Part shown: positions 61,404-64,000 of the stretch, piece after piece
Numbering within the stretch: position 1 is the stretch's first letter
How the letters are laid out: each line of letters starts with the position of its first letter
Assembly: GCF_958405895.1 (NCBI RefSeq)
Contig: NZ_CATZAR010000004.1
Strand: one strand, 5' to 3'
DNA from: Ralstonia thomasii
GTDB lineage: Bacteria; Pseudomonadota; Gammaproteobacteria; Burkholderiales; Burkholderiaceae
DNA: 64,000 nucleotides
Position numbers and translations under genes: made by a program
Notes under the pieces: model-generated
The model's input: the letters and a program-made list of their open reading frames with translations, nothing else
The model's database searches: none
What the model was told of the DNA's origin: nothing

Positions 61404-62246
61404 ATGATGATCACCGCTAACCCTCGGCCGTTCTCCGTCTTGATGTCACTGTACGCTCGGGAATCACCCGCAGCGCTTGAAGTGGCGCTTGCCAGTTTGA
61501 CCCAGCAGACGCTTCAGCCGGACGAAACGGTCATCGTGCTAGATGGTCCTGTCAGAAAGGACCATCTCGACATACTGCAGCGCTATGAGTCCGCCTTGGC
61601 GATGAAGATCGTGCCTCTTGACAAGAATGTGGGCCTTGCCCGCGCTCTTGCTGCTGGCCTCGAACAATGTAGGCACGAGTGGATTGCCCGCTTTGATACC
61701 GACGACTGGTCGCATCCGGAGCGTTTTGCTCGCCAACACGCGTTTCTGGATGCTCATCCCACGGTGGGACTTCTCGGATCTTGGATCGGCGAGTTCGAAG
61801 CAAACCCTACACTCATTACACGAGTGCGCAGCGTGCCGCTGACACACGAAGCGATTGTTCGCTACGCACGTCGGCGTAATCCGTTCAACCACATGACAGT
61901 GATGTATCAACGGTCGGCAGTACTAGCTGTCGGAGGGTACCGAGATCTGCCGTGGATGGAAGACTACTGGCTATGGGTTAGGATGCTGCATGCCGGTGTA
62001 GAGGCGGCAAATCAGTCAGATCTGCTCGTACATGCAAGGGCAGGTCTCGAAATGATTGGGCGCCGGGGAGGCGCTGCGTACGTACGCAGCGAATGGATGG
62101 CGCAACGCCAGTTTTGCCTGTATGGCTTCATTTCACCGTTGACTGCAATCACGAATTTTCTTCTACGCGCCATACCTCGGTTGCTGCCGACCGCGATTCG
62201 TAATCGATTATATGCAAAAGCGCTACGCACAAAAATAAAGGCGTAA
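61404..62246 (+). CDS. family 2 glycosyltransferase (AmsE-like)
   Basis: A 280-residue GT2 enzyme. F-S-V-L-M-S-L-Y-A-R-E, then L-D-G-P, N-V-G-L-A-R-A-L-A-A-G-L and R-F-D-T-D-D-W-S are the AmsE/WcaA-like signatures, with M-E-D-Y-W-L-W near 190 as the probable catalytic region. It is the third transferase of the O-unit. Donor unknown. It lies 12 bp after the rhamnosyltransferase gene. Confidence 0.84.
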   Translation: MMITANPRPFSVLMSLYARESPAALEVALASLTQQTLQPDETVIVLDGPVRKDHLDILQRYESALAMKIVPLDKNVGLARALAAGLEQCRHEWIARFDTDDWSHPERFARQHAFLDAHPTVGLLGSWIGEFEANPTLITRVRSVPLTHEAIVRYARRRNPFNHMTVMYQRSAVLAVGGYRDLPWMEDYWLWVRMLHAGVEAANQSDLLVHARAGLEMIGRRGGAAYVRSEWMAQRQFCLYGFISPLTAITNFLLRAIPRLLPTAIRNRLYAKALRTKIKA

Positions 62247-62266
62247 GTCTAATTCTCAAAATTCGC

Positions 62267-62294
62267 TTGATTGAACTAGAATCGCGCGTACAAG
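62267..62294 (+). promoter_or_regulatory. possible internal promoter before the WecA-like gene
   Basis: TTGATT (62267-62272), 16-bp spacer, TACAAG (62289-62294), 12 bp before the ATG. Weak match; the AT-rich 60-bp gap is the only gap of this size near the operon end. Confidence 0.25.
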
Positions 62295-62306
62295 CTTAGC
62301 TCGCAT

Positions 62307-63398
62307 ATGCTCAATTTCAGTACCGGATTTATCATTTCGTTCATTTTCACAATGTTGATTGTGCGGTACGCTCACATTCACGAGCGTTTCTCTGCCGATC
62401 TGGATTTAACAGGAGCACAAAAATTTCATACTCGCCCCGTTCCCCGTATCGGCGGGGTGGGGATTGCGCTTGCCGCTCTAGGCACTGGCACGCTTCTATG
62501 GTGGCACGACGCAATGCAATGGCGCGGCTTCTTGATGTTGGTAACGGCTGGCACGCCAGCTTTTTTGGCTGGCCTTGTTGAAGATTTTACGAAATCCGTC
62601 AGTCCACGCATCCGCCTCATTGCAACGATGATTTCTGCGCTGGCCGCAATGTGGCTCCTAGACGCGCGCGTTGTCCGGATTGATATTCCGTGGTTGGATA
62701 TCGTCATAGCCTATTTACCCGTATCCATTGCGATCACATCATTGGCGGTGGCGGGTCTTGCCAATGCAGTGAACATCATCGATGGTTTCAACGGATTGGC
62801 CAGTATGGTCGCGACTATGATGTTTTTCTCTGTATCGTATGTCGCACTCCAGGTCGGTGACACTCTCGTACTTTCGATTGCGTTAGCTATGGCCGGGGCA
62901 ATTTTGGGGTTTTTCATCTGGAATTTCCCCGGTGGTCTTATTTTCTTAGGCGATGGCGGGGCATACTTTATCGGGTTCGCTCTTGCAGAGGCCGTAGTGC
63001 TGCTAGTGACGCGTAACCCTTCGGTCTCAGCCTGGTATCCCGTATTAATGTTGATTTATCCAATTTTTGAGACACTGTTTTCAATCTATCGAAAGAAGAT
63101 GTTGCGCGGTATGTCACCAGGGATCCCTGATGGTGTCCATCTTCATATGTTGATTTATAAACGTCTAATGCGCTGGGCAGTAGGCAGTAAGAGTGAACGC
63201 CATCGCCTGAGGCGAAACTCAATGACCTCGCCTTATCTATGGTTGTTGAGTCTATTAGCCGTCCTGCCAGCGACACTTTTCTGGAGCAAGACGTGGATTC
63301 TCGCGCTGTTCTCCGCAATCTTTATCGTTTTTTATGTTTGGCTATATCAAAGTATCGTGCGCTTCAGGGCGCCGCGCTGGCTTATCTTTAAGAAATAA
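62307..63398 (+). CDS. UDP-sugar:undecaprenyl-phosphate sugar-1-phosphate transferase (WecA/WbpL type)
   Basis: A 363-residue polytopic enzyme of the MraY/WecA family that starts each O-unit on the lipid carrier. Signatures: K-F-H-T-R-P-V-P-R-I-G-G near the N terminus, then A-N-A-V-N-I-I-D-G-F-N-G-L with the catalytic Asp, and F-L-G-D-G-G-A-Y. The nucleotide-sugar loop I-P-D-G-V-H-L-H-M-L-I-Y-K-R has the H-x-H motif. The first sugar is probably an N-acetylhexosamine phosphate (GlcNAc, FucNAc or QuiNAc). Confidence 0.88.
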   Translation: MLNFSTGFIISFIFTMLIVRYAHIHERFSADLDLTGAQKFHTRPVPRIGGVGIALAALGTGTLLWWHDAMQWRGFLMLVTAGTPAFLAGLVEDFTKSVSPRIRLIATMISALAAMWLLDARVVRIDIPWLDIVIAYLPVSIAITSLAVAGLANAVNIIDGFNGLASMVATMMFFSVSYVALQVGDTLVLSIALAMAGAILGFFIWNFPGGLIFLGDGGAYFIGFALAEAVVLLVTRNPSVSAWYPVLMLIYPIFETLFSIYRKKMLRGMSPGIPDGVHLHMLIYKRLMRWAVGSKSERHRLRRNSMTSPYLWLLSLLAVLPATLFWSKTWILALFSAIFIVFYVWLYQSIVRFRAPRWLIFKK

Positions 63399-63409
63399 GG
63401 TTCGATTGA

Positions 63410-63897
63410 ATGAGCTCTTCCACTGCATTGGATCACGACCCACTCACGCTTGACGAAGTGTTCTCGTTTCTGAAGCGCCATGCGGTCAAGCTGGCTGTTG
63501 GCACATTGGCTTGCGCCGCATTGGGCATAGGACTCGCTTATGTCCTCCCTGCAGAATGGGAAGCGACGGCAATCGTCCAAGTCGGACAAGTGCAAGCTCC
63601 AAGTTCGCCCTACCATCCGACACAAGGTCCCGTCCTCCTTGAGACGCCGGCACGAACCGTCGAACGCCTAAAAGCAGATGCCTTCACAGACACGCTACTA
63701 GGTAACCTAGGACTTCCGATAAAGTCCGGCACATCAAGGCGCGCCGATCTGATCCGGAATTCATTCAACGCACGCGTGCTTCGCACGTCGGAACTTGTCG
63801 AAATCAGAGTACGCGATTTTAGCCAGCAAGACGCACAACGCACTCTGCTGGCCGTCCAGAATCAGCTTATCCGAGCTCATGCCGCTCTGTTACAACC
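63410..63897 (+). pseudogene. wzz: Wzz-like chain-length determinant, truncated by an insertion sequence
   Basis: The first about 163 codons of a Wzz/chain-length determinant protein. Features are an N-terminal cytoplasmic stretch (L-T-L-D-E-V-F-S-F-L-K-R), a membrane helix at about 28-48 and a periplasmic part beginning W-E-A-T-A-I-V-Q-V-G. Wzz proteins usually have 320-380 residues with a second membrane helix at the C terminus. Here the frame passes into insertion-sequence DNA at about 63898 and stops 11 codons later (at 63931). The remainder may exist beyond the insertion outside the window. The product should be inactive unless the element is excised. Confidence 0.75.
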
Positions 63898-64000
63898 TGG
63901 GCTGCTGCCGGTTTCATGGACACCTTGTTAAGGTGGAAAATGAAACTGGAGGTGGTTTATGGGAACGAGGCGGCAATTCAGCCGGGAGTTCAAGCTTGAG
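63898..64000 (+). mobile_element. left end of an IS3-family insertion sequence
   Basis: From about 63898 the sequence begins TGGGCTGCTGCC, a TG-starting end, and leads to an orfA start. The exact boundary is estimated from where the Wzz reading frame loses family character; the inverted repeat and target duplication cannot be checked because the other end is outside the window. Confidence 0.65.
63959..64000 (+). CDS. IS3-family transposase OrfA, first 14 codons
   Basis: ATG behind a strong ribosome site (GGAGGTGG), coding M-G-T-R-R-Q-F-S-R-E-F-K-L-E, the usual start of the IS3-family OrfA helix-turn-helix protein (x-R-R-x-[FY]-[ST]-x-E-F-K-x-E-A). Runs off the right edge. Confidence 0.78.
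   Translation, partial: MGTRRQFSREFKLE

Overview
The window looks like chromosomal DNA of a GC-rich betaproteobacterium, most likely Ralstonia or a close Burkholderiaceae relative. This is inferred from protein style, GC-rich codon use, the linked order waaA-waaC-manB-rml and the Tol-Pal order; no database was searched. It is densely coded, mostly housekeeping and cell-envelope genes.

Region by region. (1) 1-3.4 kb, minus strand: a 2-ketogluconate catabolic operon kguE-kguK-kguT-kguD (kguD runs off the left edge) behind a perfect 14-bp palindrome that closely resembles the Pseudomonas PtxS operator. (2) 3.6-5.6 kb: tRNA-Lys with near-consensus promoter and terminator, then queC and a YeeE/YedE sulfur-transport-type membrane protein. 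(3) 5.7-11.1 kb, minus strand: the whole Tol-Pal operon ybgC-tolQ-tolR-tolA-tolB-pal-cpoB with a terminator, headed by a short-chain dehydrogenase gene. (4) 12.3-14.2 kb: glyA and nrdR. (5) 14.2-24.5 kb: two minor-pilin gene sets placed back to back. The minus-strand set is fimT-pilV-pilW-pilX-pilY1-(PilY2-like)-pilE. The plus-strand set has PilV-, PilW-, PilX-, PilE- and FimT-like prepilins but no PilY1. This block separates nrdR from the riboflavin genes. (6) 24.5-29.9 kb: ribD-ribE-ribBX-ribH-nusB and an aminotransferase. The ribBX product lacks the zinc cysteines of GTP cyclohydrolase II. (7) 29.9-43 kb: membrane-anchored lytic transglycosylase, ubiD, a gabD-like aldehyde dehydrogenase with acetoacetyl-CoA synthetase, an unknown 237-residue protein, tRNA-Gly, trmB, an old-yellow-enzyme, uppP and two small genes. 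(8) 42-46.1 kb: TetR regulator, a divergent Pcm-like methyltransferase, rhodanese, a TolC-type channel and a META-domain lipoprotein. (9) 46.2-64 kb: lipopolysaccharide genes, first waaA, waaC and phosphomannomutase on the minus strand, then a long plus-strand O-antigen operon.

The O-antigen operon makes dTDP-L-rhamnose (rmlBACD) and, from the same keto-sugar intermediate, a dTDP-3-amino-3,6-dideoxyhexose (ketoisomerase, N-acyltransferase, aminotransferase). It continues with a Wzx flippase, three GT2 glycosyltransferases, an O-acyltransferase, a Wzy-type polymerase and a WecA/WbpL-type initiating transferase. Most of these genes overlap by 4 bp, implying coupled translation. From about 53.5 kb codon use becomes visibly more AT-rich, as is usual for exchanged O-antigen loci. 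The last gene, a Wzz-like chain-length determinant, is cut at about codon 163 by the left end of an IS3-family insertion sequence whose orfA start is visible at the right edge.

The observations I rate highest are the IS-interrupted wzz, the second PilY1-less minor-pilin set, the PtxS-like operator, the Pcm-like protein without its usual catalytic motif, and the zinc-less RibBX.
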